Assembly: GCA_009778325.1 (NCBI GenBank)
Contig: WRJZ01000054.1
Location: 62,001-126,000 of the forward strand
DNA length: 64,000 nt
Reading direction: 5' to 3'
From: Candidatus Endomicrobium neocapritermitis
GTDB lineage: Bacteria; Elusimicrobiota; Endomicrobiia; Endomicrobiales; Endomicrobiaceae
A program made the position numbers and the translations under genes. This document shows positions 24,601 to 33,951 of the stretch, one piece after another (position 1 is the stretch's first letter; each line of letters begins with the position of its first letter). The notes below the pieces were generated by a model, which made no database searches, had not been told where the DNA came from, and saw only the letters and a list, made by a program, of their open reading frames with translations.

Positions 24601-24888
24601 GTCTTGCTGTATAATCAACAAAACTGCACCGGACTGTCCGGCTTCCAAAAACAAATTTTATAAAAATGTCGTACTTCTTTTTAGTTTAAAACTCTCCTTA
24701 AACTTTAATGATATTATTTTATAATATTTATTTCTCTATTAAAAGATAACGACATTTTAAAGTTGTTTAATTTAGTATAATACACGACAACGAAGCAAGA
24801 CAACTAATTATGCCGTGAGTACCATATATTGAATTATTAAGCCAAAAAGTTTAAAAATTGAGATGAAAAAACTGCTTAAGGCGGGACT

Positions 24889-26124
24889 ATGCAAGATATA
24901 AATGCAGGAAAAGAAAAAACAGAAGATTTATTAGATCTGCAAGTAGAAATTGAAGAAAAAGGATTGAAATCTTCGGGACTTACAATTCAATTTATTTTAG
25001 CTGCGGTTGCTGGACTAGTTTGGAGACTTCTTCAACTTAAAAAAGACACTAAAATAAACATTTTTGATGTCGGGGATTTCGGTATTGCATTGCTTGCCAT
25101 AATTGCGGTGTTCGCAAGCATAACTATGCTTATCGCAGATATCCGAAACAGGTTTGGCAGAAAAAACACCGAATATAATGCCGTTGTTTTTATGCACAGT
25201 CCTGAAATATATATTGCATATATTATCCTATTTACTTATCTAACATACATGGCAATACAAATAAATATTTTCGCAGCTCCTGTTGCCATACTTAGCGGGG
25301 TATTTTATTTGTGGTGTTTTATTTCTTCGTTTATTGACACCGCATGCATATCGGATTTTAAATATAAATATTACAAAAATATCCGTCGGTGGTTTGTAAT
25401 TGTATTTCTTATAACTACAATTTCTTTAATTGTTTCCTCGCGTGAAATTATATGCAGACAAATAAGCAGTACTAAAATTTTAGAAGGGCTTCTTATATCA
25501 GCCGTTATATTATTTCTCTTACATTTTCTTTTCATAACATTAACGAAAAGAAAGATATCCTCTAATATTTTAGAATTAAAAAAACTGTTTAAGCTGGGAC
25601 ATGTCACGCCGGAAGAAATCGAAATAAAACTGAATATATTGGTTTCCGTAAAAGATAATAAATATTTAACGGACTATGTAACTTTACAAGACAATACTAT
25701 TGTTTATTACAAAGGACAAGGGTTACCCAGAGAATTATCAGATTATGAAACTGAGTATACAGAAGAATGGTCAAATATAAAAAAACGTGTAAATACTGAT
25801 AGAGGTGCAGTTGCAAAAGAATTTGAAAGTAAATTATTTGCAGAAGAACGCCATATTAAGGATATATATGATGCACTCCGTTCAAGACTTAAAACATTAA
25901 TCGCAATGTCAAAAGAAATGAGAAATTCCTCTATATCATCTTATTTTGACTACAAAATGAAAGATAGAGTTGAAAGTGTTTTGACCGAAGTAAAAAATAA
26001 AACAATAAAATTTGGAAAAACTTTTAAATATTTAAGTGGTATACGGAAAAATCTGACTGGTTACCAATATAGTGAAGGTTTACATATTAGCACTTTAAAA
26101 AAAATCCATAACACACAAATATAG
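24889..26124 (+). CDS. Six-TM membrane protein with long cytoplasmic helical tail
   Basis: The 411-aa protein has about six membrane segments (about residues 30-48, 60-80, 105-125, 130-150, 168-188, 202-222). A charged cytoplasmic C-terminal half of about 185 residues with coiled-coil character follows. No enzymatic motif is visible. It opens a four-gene same-strand cluster with an HEPN protein, helicase and HNH nuclease. In such clusters a membrane protein is often the effector that depolarises the cell or anchors the complex; that is inference. A TAGTATAAT box at about 24771-24779 is a likely promoter. Confidence 0.6.
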   Translation: MQDINAGKEKTEDLLDLQVEIEEKGLKSSGLTIQFILAAVAGLVWRLLQLKKDTKINIFDVGDFGIALLAIIAVFASITMLIADIRNRFGRKNTEYNAVVFMHSPEIYIAYIILFTYLTYMAIQINIFAAPVAILSGVFYLWCFISSFIDTACISDFKYKYYKNIRRWFVIVFLITTISLIVSSREIICRQISSTKILEGLLISAVILFLLHFLFITLTKRKISSNILELKKLFKLGHVTPEEIEIKLNILVSVKDNKYLTDYVTLQDNTIVYYKGQGLPRELSDYETEYTEEWSNIKKRVNTDRGAVAKEFESKLFAEERHIKDIYDALRSRLKTLIAMSKEMRNSSISSYFDYKMKDRVESVLTEVKNKTIKFGKTFKYLSGIRKNLTGYQYSEGLHISTLKKIHNTQI

Positions 26125-26211
26125 GATTAGCTAGCTTTTGTACTGTGCTTATGCAAAATGAAATATTTTAAAAAGTCATTATAAAATTACCTTAATAATT
26201 TAGGAAAACTT

Positions 26212-27933
26212 ATGTTAAATTTTGATACAAATCATACTTTTGATGGATTAGCCAATATTCCAGAATATAAGTTAACGGATATCGAAGCTAAAATTACTTT
26301 TAAACAAGGTCATTTTATACATATTGAATTACATTTAAAAGAAGATCTTAAATATAGTCTAAATAAAATAACAAATATACATTTTAATTTAGAAAAAGGA
26401 TCGATTTTCATCTCTGATATAAAAGCAGATATGTATAATGAAATTTTTTCTCACAAAAACTATTCGTTTACTGCAAAAACAGCAATATTTACACATGCAA
26501 AAGACTTCGATTGGAGTACTTTTAAAATAAATAAAATTTCATTGCATACAACCAATATAAATAAATGGCTATATTTTTCATTGCCAGATGATTATATCGA
26601 AATAATAAAAGAAATAGATAATTACAAATCTCAGATTAACATCAAAAACATACAATATGCTGATCATAAATTAAACATTACTGATAGTTTCATTTATATA
26701 AAAGATAAAAAGAAAGATGACTTATACAAATTAACTGTAAAAGGATACATTAATGTCGAAGACATAAGTAATAACTTTGATATAAATGAAATAAAAATAA
26801 TAATAGGTAATTTAGAACTTTTATTATGCGTGTTAACAAACTATCCTCAATCCCCAGTAACAGTCAAGCTCAATGAAAAAATGTTTTTTTATCAAGCGAA
26901 TAGTTCTCATATAAAAGTTTCCAACCCTAACTCTCATCTGGATTTTGCTTTTTGGTTTAATATGTTGCGAGATGATAGTATGCAAGATATTTTCACTAAC
27001 CTTTTTAACAAAATAGACACTATAAAAAGCACCTATCATGGTTTGTGGGGAATTATAAACAATCCTACAGATCATTTTTATGATGATGTATTTTTTAGAA
27101 TTTTTGCTATGTTGGATTGTATTACAAGAACGAAATCTCCGGATATAAAAATACCTTTTTCAAAGAAACAAAAAAAAGAAATAAGAGGGTTTTTTGCAAA
27201 CATTATCGAAGAACATCTGAAAGAATTGCCCAACAGAGATAAGCAGTATTATGTTATAAAAGAAAAAATAAGCAATAGCATTTATTATTCAAATGAATTG
27301 TCTTATAAAAACAGGATCCAATATATAATTACCAATTATTTATCTGATGAAGCTAAAAAAATTATACATATAAATAGTGAAACTCTTGATAATATTGTTG
27401 AACTACGTAATGCATTTGCGCATCTAAACAATCTTCCTAATTTTTTTTATACAGAAGGACACGTCATATATAATAAAACATTACTTCTAATATTTTATCT
27501 TTTGTGGAAAGATCTAGGTATTAGCGATAAAGTTATATTTGGAAATTTAAAGCGTACTTTTAATGTTTTAAAATATGGATGTAACCCAAAAGAACTTGAT
27601 ATTTATCATGGAACTCTTTTTATAGCACTGGGTGATAAAGAATTTAAGAAATTATCATTAATTAAACATGGTTATACTATTCCAAAAAAAGAAAAAAGCT
27701 ATAGCGATATAGTGATTGAAAAACGAAAAAATAGATATTCGATAAATGTAAAAAATACGAAGACATTTAAAAAAAATATAAATTCAAAAAACCATACCGA
27801 TTCAAAAGATTCTGTGAAAGAATTATATATTTCTTGCAAATATAGCGAAATTAAACAAGTATCAGAAATTTGGATAGAAAATCGAGATACTCAGCTAAAA
27901 ATCCACAACGTTTTTATTGTAGAATTTACATAA
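26212..27933 (+). CDS. ApeA-like HEPN-domain anti-phage protein
   Basis: The 573-aa protein has an N-terminal beta-rich domain (about 1-230) that resembles the ApeA N-terminal domain and a helical HEPN domain (about 245-440). The HEPN domain contains the RNase signature R-x4-H in ELRNAFAHLN (about residues 396-405). ApeA proteins cause abortive infection by RNA cleavage after phage signals; that is family knowledge. Residues 480-573 are lysine-rich and unique. The 87-base gap to the upstream gene and 33 bases to the helicase suggest one operon. The gene is very AT-rich, unlike the chromosomal flanks. Confidence 0.75.
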   Translation: MLNFDTNHTFDGLANIPEYKLTDIEAKITFKQGHFIHIELHLKEDLKYSLNKITNIHFNLEKGSIFISDIKADMYNEIFSHKNYSFTAKTAIFTHAKDFDWSTFKINKISLHTTNINKWLYFSLPDDYIEIIKEIDNYKSQINIKNIQYADHKLNITDSFIYIKDKKKDDLYKLTVKGYINVEDISNNFDINEIKIIIGNLELLLCVLTNYPQSPVTVKLNEKMFFYQANSSHIKVSNPNSHLDFAFWFNMLRDDSMQDIFTNLFNKIDTIKSTYHGLWGIINNPTDHFYDDVFFRIFAMLDCITRTKSPDIKIPFSKKQKKEIRGFFANIIEEHLKELPNRDKQYYVIKEKISNSIYYSNELSYKNRIQYIITNYLSDEAKKIIHINSETLDNIVELRNAFAHLNNLPNFFYTEGHVIYNKTLLLIFYLLWKDLGISDKVIFGNLKRTFNVLKYGCNPKELDIYHGTLFIALGDKEFKKLSLIKHGYTIPKKEKSYSDIVIEKRKNRYSINVKNTKTFKKNINSKNHTDSKDSVKELYISCKYSEIKQVSEIWIENRDTQLKIHNVFIVEFT

Positions 27934-27966
27934 ACAGGATAAATTAATTTATTTTGAAGAGGTCCT

Positions 27967-30900
27967 ATGCAAGGTACTTTTGATTTTCTTAATAACGTTA
28001 CAGTAACTATTGAGAAACCATTATATTTTCGATATGAGAAGACTGATGCTGGACTGATCTCTCAGTTGGCTTTTATTCCTGGTATTTGGCAATTTTCTTC
28101 GTTGCAGGAAACAGAATCGCTGTATAAACTTACACATGATAATGGTATTTCTTTTATAGCGAAACTTAAAAAGAAAGGGGATAATACGTATAAAATAGAC
28201 AAAGTCGATAGATTTGTAAATACTGCAAAACCTTTCTTTGACAATGTCCGTATCAATGATACTGGTTTAAGACCTGCACAAATTGGAGCAGTTTATTCTC
28301 TTTTGGCCAACTGGTCATTAACAAAAGATGTTTCTTCCGTTGTTTTGCCTACCGGCACAGGAAAAACAGAAACTATGCTCGTTACTACATTGGCAGATAA
28401 AGCAAACAAAACTTTAGTAATCGTCCCCTCTATTGATTTGAAAGAGCAAATCGCTTCAAAATTTTCAACTTGGGGAATTTTGAGAAAATTAGATGTAATT
28501 CCAGAAGATGCAGCAAATCCTGTAGTATTTACTTTAAATGAAACTTTGGCGAACGACAATGATATCGAGTATATAAAAGCAGCAGATGTAGTCATTTCAA
28601 CCCCTGCTCTTATTGCAGGAGCTAGTGATAACATAAAAGATCAGCTCAAAAATATATTTTCACATGTGTATTTTGATGAAGCGCATCATGTTAAAGCTCC
28701 AACTTGGGCATCTCTAAAGCTTCTCTTCAAAGATTCTAAAATTGTTCAATTTACCGCCACTCCATATAGAAATGACCGGAAACCAATAGAAGGAAAAATA
28801 GTTTATAATTATCCATTATCTCAAGCTCTAGAAGACAAGTGCTTTTCTAAAATATCTTTAATTTCTATAGATGAAAAGCACCCAAAGAAGAAAGATTTTG
28901 CAATTGCCAGTGCAGCCATACAAAAACGTAATGAAGATAGGAAAAATGGCTGGACAAGACACAAAATAATGGTTCGAGCTGGAACTCAAACACAATCCGA
29001 AGAGCTATATGAAAAATATAAAGAATGGTTCCCAGATGAAAAAATTGTACTGGTACACTCTAAAACTAAAGGCAGGAGAGAAATAGTAGAACAAATCAAA
29101 AAAGATGCATACGATATAGTAATATGTGTCGACATGTTGAAAGAAGGTTTTGATTATCCTGATTTTAAAATAGCAGCTGTTCATGGAATACATAAATCTT
29201 TATCTGTTCTTTTGCAATTTATTGGACGCTTTACAAGAACACAAGAAGGCTTAGGAGATGCTTCATTTATCGTAAATTATGCAGAAGAAAACATTTCTAT
29301 TGAATTAGAAAATTTATTCCAAGAAGGCTCCGGTTGGGAAAAAGTTATTAGCGAAATAGCAGATGCAAAAAAAGAAGAAGCAGAATCTTTACTTTCTTTT
29401 TTACAAAATTGCCAACCATATTCTGGCTTTGACTCCCCTGATATTGAACTAAATCCCAAGGTAGTTTACCCTGCTTTAAGCTGTGTTTGTTTCCATGCAG
29501 AAAATGTTGACTGGGTGAAGTTTAGCGATTCTTTTAACCTAAGCGAATATTCCCTTTCACAGCCTTTTATTAATACGCAGGAAAATATTTTTTATTTTAC
29601 AACACAAAGAAGAGAAAAAGTAAAATGGGCAAAAACAGATAAAATAAAAGATCAAACTTGGGGATTAATTGCTGCATATTTTGACGCTACTTCTAAAATC
29701 TTGTATGTGGGTTATTCGGAAAAAAACTTTGATGTTAAGTTATTTGTTAAATCCATAACTAACAGAGAACCAGATTTGATAAATGGGGATTGTGTATTCA
29801 GATCATTTGATTCCATAAAACGTCTTAGTATAGTTCATGCTGGTATTTTTAAACCAGCAAATTATCTTCATAGATATTCTAAATTGAGTGGAGCTGATGT
29901 CACGAATGAACTCAGCAAATGGAAAGATGGGAAAAGATGCAAGAAATCTGATTTTGTTGGAATTGGTTTTAGAGATGGTTTTCCTGTCAGCATAGGAGCT
30001 TCAGTAAAAGGAAAAATCTGGAGTCCTGCCAGAGTTGGTAATCTTAAGGAATGGAAAACATGGTGCATCAATATAGGAAGTTTAATAACAGATACAGATA
30101 TTGATTCAAATCAACTGCTTGAAAATTCAGCAGCAAAAACTGAACTAGAAAAATATCCTGATGATTTAGTTGTTTTGGCAACTGATTGGTCTGAATCCTT
30201 GTATGATAAAATTCATAAACTTACTGTTGAACGCCCTTCCCATCAATCTTTTATGTTGTCTGAATGTGTTTTGAAAACCGTACATTGCAAGGATAAACAA
30301 GCTGATTTCATATTGACCATTTTTGATGAAAACATCCCGCTTTCTCTTGTTTTGGGAGGAGAAAAAGGATATGAAATTACCGGGTTAGATGACTGCAAGA
30401 TAACTATAGACGGATTAAAAAGTTCACCTATCCCTATAAAACAATTTTTTGAAGAAAATCCCCCAATCATGTTCTTGATAAACGGATGCACGATTGCAGG
30501 GTGTATTCATACAAATTATGACACTACTACAATTTCATCTATCCCAACTGATAGAATCGAAGCATTAGAGTGGAAAGATGTAAATTATAAAACAGAGTCA
30601 TTATATAAAGGTTCTGAAAAGAGAGAAAATTCTATACAAGAATATATAATGCAAAATCTTGTTAATCGAGGAGCTAAGATTGTATTTAATGACGACAATG
30701 CAGGCGAGACTTCAGATGTAATTGCAATATTTTCAGATGAGGATACTATTTATTTTGAAATGATTCATTGTAAATTTTCTTCAAAAGATGAATCAGGAGC
30801 ACGCATTTCAGATTTATATGAGGTTGCTGGGCAAGCTGTGGTTTCTCTTCGTCATAAATGGAGACCTGAGGAACTATTAAAGCACATGGAAAGAAGAAAT

Positions 30901-31128
30901 AGTTTTGGCGTTTTAGCAAATAAAAGGTTTTTTAAAGGTTCGAAACAAGATATTGAAGAAATTAGAAAAGCTTTTAGATACAGCGATATACACTTCGAAT
31001 TTGCAATTGCTCAGCCTGGCGTGTCTGTATCTAAAATGTCGGCAAGCATGAAAAATTTTCTTGGTTCTGTTTATTCTACGGTAGTAGATATGACAGAAAC
31101 AAAACTCAAATGTTATTTTAGTGAGTAA
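27967..31128 (+). CDS. SF2 DEAD/DEAH helicase with putative C-terminal nuclease domain
   Basis: The 1053-aa protein contains helicase motifs: LRPAQIGAV (Q/RecQ-like), Walker A LPTGTGKTE (about residue 128), FDEAHH (about 236), FTATPYR (about 262), DMLKEGFDYP and QFIGRFTRT (motif VI, about 417). The C-terminal part (about 890-960) contains TSDVIAIF, YFEMIHCKFSS and DLYEVAGQA, an arrangement compatible with a PD-(D/E)XK fold. Restriction-like helicases with fused nucleases occur in many defence systems. AGAGGTCCT provides the ribosome site. Its stop overlaps the first in-frame ATG of the HNH gene (TAATG). Confidence 0.85.
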   Translation: MQGTFDFLNNVTVTIEKPLYFRYEKTDAGLISQLAFIPGIWQFSSLQETESLYKLTHDNGISFIAKLKKKGDNTYKIDKVDRFVNTAKPFFDNVRINDTGLRPAQIGAVYSLLANWSLTKDVSSVVLPTGTGKTETMLVTTLADKANKTLVIVPSIDLKEQIASKFSTWGILRKLDVIPEDAANPVVFTLNETLANDNDIEYIKAADVVISTPALIAGASDNIKDQLKNIFSHVYFDEAHHVKAPTWASLKLLFKDSKIVQFTATPYRNDRKPIEGKIVYNYPLSQALEDKCFSKISLISIDEKHPKKKDFAIASAAIQKRNEDRKNGWTRHKIMVRAGTQTQSEELYEKYKEWFPDEKIVLVHSKTKGRREIVEQIKKDAYDIVICVDMLKEGFDYPDFKIAAVHGIHKSLSVLLQFIGRFTRTQEGLGDASFIVNYAEENISIELENLFQEGSGWEKVISEIADAKKEEAESLLSFLQNCQPYSGFDSPDIELNPKVVYPALSCVCFHAENVDWVKFSDSFNLSEYSLSQPFINTQENIFYFTTQRREKVKWAKTDKIKDQTWGLIAAYFDATSKILYVGYSEKNFDVKLFVKSITNREPDLINGDCVFRSFDSIKRLSIVHAGIFKPANYLHRYSKLSGADVTNELSKWKDGKRCKKSDFVGIGFRDGFPVSIGASVKGKIWSPARVGNLKEWKTWCINIGSLITDTDIDSNQLLENSAAKTELEKYPDDLVVLATDWSESLYDKIHKLTVERPSHQSFMLSECVLKTVHCKDKQADFILTIFDENIPLSLVLGGEKGYEITGLDDCKITIDGLKSSPIPIKQFFEENPPIMFLINGCTIAGCIHTNYDTTTISSIPTDRIEALEWKDVNYKTESLYKGSEKRENSIQEYIMQNLVNRGAKIVFNDDNAGETSDVIAIFSDEDTIYFEMIHCKFSSKDESGARISDLYEVAGQAVVSLRHKWRPEELLKHMERRNSFGVLANKRFFKGSKQDIEEIRKAFRYSDIHFEFAIAQPGVSVSKMSASMKNFLGSVYSTVVDMTETKLKCYFSE

Positions 31129-31160
31129 TGGTCATAAGCACTTATTATAAGGATACAAAA

Positions 31161-32465
31161 ATGAATCAGAATAAATTTGCTAAATGGCTTAAAGAACGTG
31201 GTTTAGAAAAATCTGCCTATAAATATACAGATGCGCTAAAAAATATTGCCCAAAAACTATCGGGTGACCAGTTAAAAGATATTAGTATTTTTGATTATAC
31301 CGATGTATCTAAATATGATGATTTGAAAAATGCAATAGAAGCAGATGAAAGCTTCAAGGTCATAAATACAAAAGGACACAATATGTATTCTGCTGCCCTT
31401 ACTCACTACAAAAAGTTCTTAAGTGACGATAAAAATATTCATTATGAAGAAGATAATGACTCTTCTTTTTCTCAAAAAAAAGATTTATTCTTAGGGTTTC
31501 AAAAAGAATGGCCATTGGAAAAAGTCAGAAAAATGTCTCTTGACAAGTATCACCGTGTAGGCAAAAAAGATACTTTTACATATTGGATTGAAGTAATAAC
31601 AGACTCCATAGGAAGCATCTGGGGTGGCAGCGCATTTAAGTTTGGAGTTTACAACAGAAAATCTGATGAAAAGAAAGAAGAAAGCAAAAACAAATCTTTA
31701 AAATACACCATTGATTACGGTTGGCACAAGAAATATGGAGCAACATTTCAAGAAGCCTTTAGTAAAGTCAGAGATTTAATCGTTGAAGTCATTGAGTCTG
31801 TTCAAAACAATGACATTGCTAAAATAGATGACATTGACTTGGGAGAAGGATACAAATGGAAAATAGCTTTTCATTATCAGGATATACATAACCCTTCTGT
31901 TTTGGCTATCTTTAAGAAAGAAGCATTGGATGAATACGTTCTTGACGATTCTTTATCATTTTCAGAAATTCAGAAACGTATAAAACACGAAAACAATATA
32001 CAAAAATTTACTGATTTGCTAAAGGTTGGCAGAGAAATATGGGCAAAATTTGAAAGCAATTTTTCAGAACTAGACCGCAGCAAAAAAGAAGGTATTCCCC
32101 AAAAGAAGCGTTTAGAGATACTAAATGCTGAAGAAAACATAAGAAAAGAAAGAAGAATTTTAGAACGAAGCAGAAATTCACAACAAGTAAATGAAAGGAA
32201 AGATTTGGACGGCTATACTTGCCAGATATGTTCTTTTAATTTCAATAATAAAATAGTAGAAGTCCATCATTTGATACCATTATACACTTCTGATGACGTA
32301 CGAATAACAAACATTGAAGAATTATTAACCTTATGCCCTACATGTCATAGACTAGCCCATTATATTCTCCGGCAAGATTGCAAGAAAAACAATATTCAAG
32401 AACGAGATAGCATCTTTACAGATAAAAAATTATTGATGTCTGAATTAATCAAAATAAAATCGTAG
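31161..32465 (+). CDS. HNH endonuclease
   Basis: The 434-aa protein has a C-terminal HNH domain (about residues 350-405): CQICSFNF, VEVHHLIPLY, NIEELLTLCPTCHRLAH. Four cysteines bind zinc and the HH provides the catalytic residues. The N-terminal 280 residues contain a segment resembling an MrcB/DUF3578-like modified-DNA reader (FTYWIEVITDSIGSIWGGSAF...KFGVY), a weak call. AAGGATACAAAA supports the ATG at 31161; the ATG at 31128 overlaps the helicase stop and is the alternative. Together with the helicase it would form a DNA-targeting restriction-type pair. Confidence 0.82.
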   Translation: MNQNKFAKWLKERGLEKSAYKYTDALKNIAQKLSGDQLKDISIFDYTDVSKYDDLKNAIEADESFKVINTKGHNMYSAALTHYKKFLSDDKNIHYEEDNDSSFSQKKDLFLGFQKEWPLEKVRKMSLDKYHRVGKKDTFTYWIEVITDSIGSIWGGSAFKFGVYNRKSDEKKEESKNKSLKYTIDYGWHKKYGATFQEAFSKVRDLIVEVIESVQNNDIAKIDDIDLGEGYKWKIAFHYQDIHNPSVLAIFKKEALDEYVLDDSLSFSEIQKRIKHENNIQKFTDLLKVGREIWAKFESNFSELDRSKKEGIPQKKRLEILNAEENIRKERRILERSRNSQQVNERKDLDGYTCQICSFNFNNKIVEVHHLIPLYTSDDVRITNIEELLTLCPTCHRLAHYILRQDCKKNNIQERDSIFTDKKLLMSELIKIKS

Positions 32466-32552
32466 AGTAATAAATCCAAACACATACGCTTTCCCTGTTA
32501 ATCCCTGATATTTAAAGTATGGAATTTGTGTGACTTTGATAGTTTCTAGTCG

Positions 32553-32709
32553 ATAACTGTTGAGATTTTAGGCTGGAAGTCCCCTATTATAACTAAAAAA
32601 ACACAGATTTTCCCTGTAAAAAGCCTGTTTATCAGGGAATTATGCTATAATGGATAGCAGAGCGGAGTGCTGTCAGAACTGTGTACACCGTATCCTAGTT
32701 TTTCTCTGT
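32553..32709 (+). promoter_or_regulatory. Conserved promoter plus probable short RNA (copy A)
   Basis: About 155 nt are homologous to 38911-39065. Shared blocks are TTTTAGGCT, TATAAC, ATTTTCCCTG, AAAAAGCCTGTTT and, 27-28 bases on, a TATAAT box (32646-32651). Similarity continues past the start point (GCTGTC, GAACTG, TAC-CCG) to a T-rich end TTTTTCTC. That fits a transcribed RNA of about 50 nt with a GGATA/TATCC closing helix in this copy. It lies in the 700-base gap after the HNH gene and just before a fold-back element. Confidence 0.5.
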
Positions 32710-32727
32710 TTTAAACATCTCCCGATT

Positions 32728-33000
32728 TAGGGTGTGTCGGACATATATAACGCGCTTGCGTTTGGTCAAAACAAGCCCAAATGCTTGGCGCGGTGACGAA
32801 GCAATAGCGAGACTATTGATAGGAGCCGCAACAAAGCAGTTGGGCTTGTTTTGGTCAAACCCGAAGGGCTGCGCCGGCTTTTTGGTAAATTTTAACTTTT
32901 TTATTCCTTACATAGCTTCGGCTATGCGCGTCATAAAAAAGTTAAAATTTCCTCAAAAATCCGAGCAGCGCAAGTGCGTTATATATGTCGACACACCCTA
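32728..33000. mobile_element. TA-flanked fold-back element, copy 1 (273 nt)
   Basis: The ends TAGGGTGTGTCG.. and ..CGACACACCCTA are inverted repeats of about 32 bp ending in TA, as left by TA-targeting (Tc1/mariner/IS630-like) transposition. Inside are two more hairpins (TTTGGTCAAAACAAGCCCAA with its partner about 100 bases on, and AAATTTTAACTTTTTTA/TAAAAAAGTTAAAATTT). There is also a conserved centre with the small hairpin CAATAG-CTATTG. An 89-aa ORF across it is an artefact of the repeat. Copies 2 and 3 are at 46064 and 59581. Confidence 0.8.
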
Positions 33001-33029
33001 GTATAACCACGTCGGTGATTTTTTATTTA

Positions 33030-33125
33030 GGGGAGCAGAGAACGCTAAAAAAGGCACTAATATAGCCATTTTTGCCAAAAATAAACAAAGCATTCTCTGT
33101 TTTGATTTTAAAAGCTCCCCTTTTG
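33030..33125 (+). terminator. Large nested inverted repeat with T tail
   Basis: GGGGAGC/GCTCCCC encloses AGAGAACGCT/AGCATTCTCT and is followed by TTTTG. It lies between copy 1 of the fold-back element and the 80-aa gene. It may be a terminator or another small palindromic insertion. Confidence 0.45.
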
Positions 33126-33165
33126 AAATCAGCTTAGAAATTAGATAGATACTAAGGAGCCGGCA

Positions 33166-33408
33166 ATGGACAACGAAATATTGGCGCAGCTAAAAAACAT
33201 AAGCATGCAATTGGAAAAAATCACTAACCTACTTGAAAAGAAAAAATCTTTTCCGCCAAGGAGAGATTCTTTTCCGGGCAGAAATCCTTTCAGCAAGAGC
33301 GACGGAAGAGATTTTGACCGCAAGCCACACTTTAATGCTGATAGGAAACCAAGAGTAGCTGCCGGGAGGAATTTTAGCTTTAAAAATAAAAAAAGAAATC
33401 GTTTTTAA
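33166..33408 (+). CDS. Small Arg/Lys-rich protein next to cold-shock gene
   Basis: The 80-aa protein has an N-terminal amphipathic coiled-coil helix (residues 1-25) followed by a disordered basic tail rich in arginine, phenylalanine and serine (RRDSFPGRNPF, DRKPRVAAGRNF). AAGGAGCCGGCA gives the start. Such tails bind RNA in several small proteins. The gene precedes cspA on the same strand by 66 bases. No family recognised. Confidence 0.55.
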   Translation: MDNEILAQLKNISMQLEKITNLLEKKKSFPPRRDSFPGRNPFSKSDGRDFDRKPHFNADRKPRVAAGRNFSFKNKKRNRF

Positions 33409-33474
33409 AAATGGTACAATATATGCAGCAGCTTTCTCAAAGAGCTGTAAATTAAAAAAGGGAGTACAATACAC

Positions 33475-33678
33475 ATGGCAAAAGGTAAAGTAAAGTGGTT
33501 TAACGATCAAAAAGGCTTTGGCTTCATAACACCGGATGATGGTTCTGCGGATCTTTTCGCGCATTTTCAGGAAATCCAGAGTGATGGCTTTAAATCTTTA
33601 GCGGAAGGTCAGGAAGTAGAATTTGAAGTTTCATCTTCAGAAAAAGGCCCCAAAGCAACTAAAATTAGAAAAATATAG
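33475..33678 (+). CDS. Cold-shock protein (CspA family)
   Basis: The 67-aa protein is a complete cold-shock domain. RNP1 is KGFGFITP (residues 13-20) and RNP2 is DLFAHF (28-33), where the usual VFVHF is slightly changed. It binds single-stranded RNA/DNA and melts mRNA structure. AAAAAGGGAGTACAATACAC precedes the start and a strong terminator follows. The 5' leader includes the hairpin AGCAGCTTTCTCAAAGAGCTG (33425-33445). Confidence 0.95.
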   Translation: MAKGKVKWFNDQKGFGFITPDDGSADLFAHFQEIQSDGFKSLAEGQEVEFEVSSSEKGPKATKIRKI

Positions 33679-33695
33679 TTTTTTAATTTTAATTT

Positions 33696-33730
33696 AAAAC
33701 CGGTATTTAAAACAAAATACCGGTTTTTTG
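33696..33730 (+). terminator. Rho-independent terminator of cspA
   Basis: AAAACCGGTATT pairs with AATACCGGTTTT and is followed by TTTTG. It lies 18 bases after the cold-shock stop codon. Confidence 0.9.
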
Positions 33731-33797
33731 TTTGTATTACCCCAATGTTTCTTCCTGCTATAGAGAGCATACAAGAACAGCAATCTGCTGATTAACC

Positions 33798-33824
33798 AAT
33801 TTGCTACACACTGTGTAGCAAATT
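33798..33824. repeat. Perfect 27-nt palindrome related to DUF1016 segment (intergenic copy)
   Basis: AATTTGCTACACA-C-TGTGTAGCAAATT is a perfect 13+1+13 palindrome followed by TGAAAAAATG. On the minus strand it reads FQICYTVCSKL, similar to the palindrome-bearing segment of the DUF1016 genes and to 16007-16031. No DUF1016 homology continues outside it. The rest of 33731-33951 shows no gene. Confidence 0.65.
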
Positions 33825-33951
33825 TGAAAAAATGTACACTGACTTTGGACGAAATAGAAAACCGTTACATCTGCAATAGTTTTCCGATTATGTGTAAACT
33901 TTTATAAAAAATGAAAAAATTTCCCGTTTTTTTTAAATATCTGTTTAAAAC

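Noticed and set aside
32732-33001. 89-aa ORF, with similar ORFs at 46152-46337 and 59587-59817
   Set aside because: They lie inside the three copies of the fold-back element, have no ribosome site, and their similarity is explained by DNA-level conservation of the repeat.
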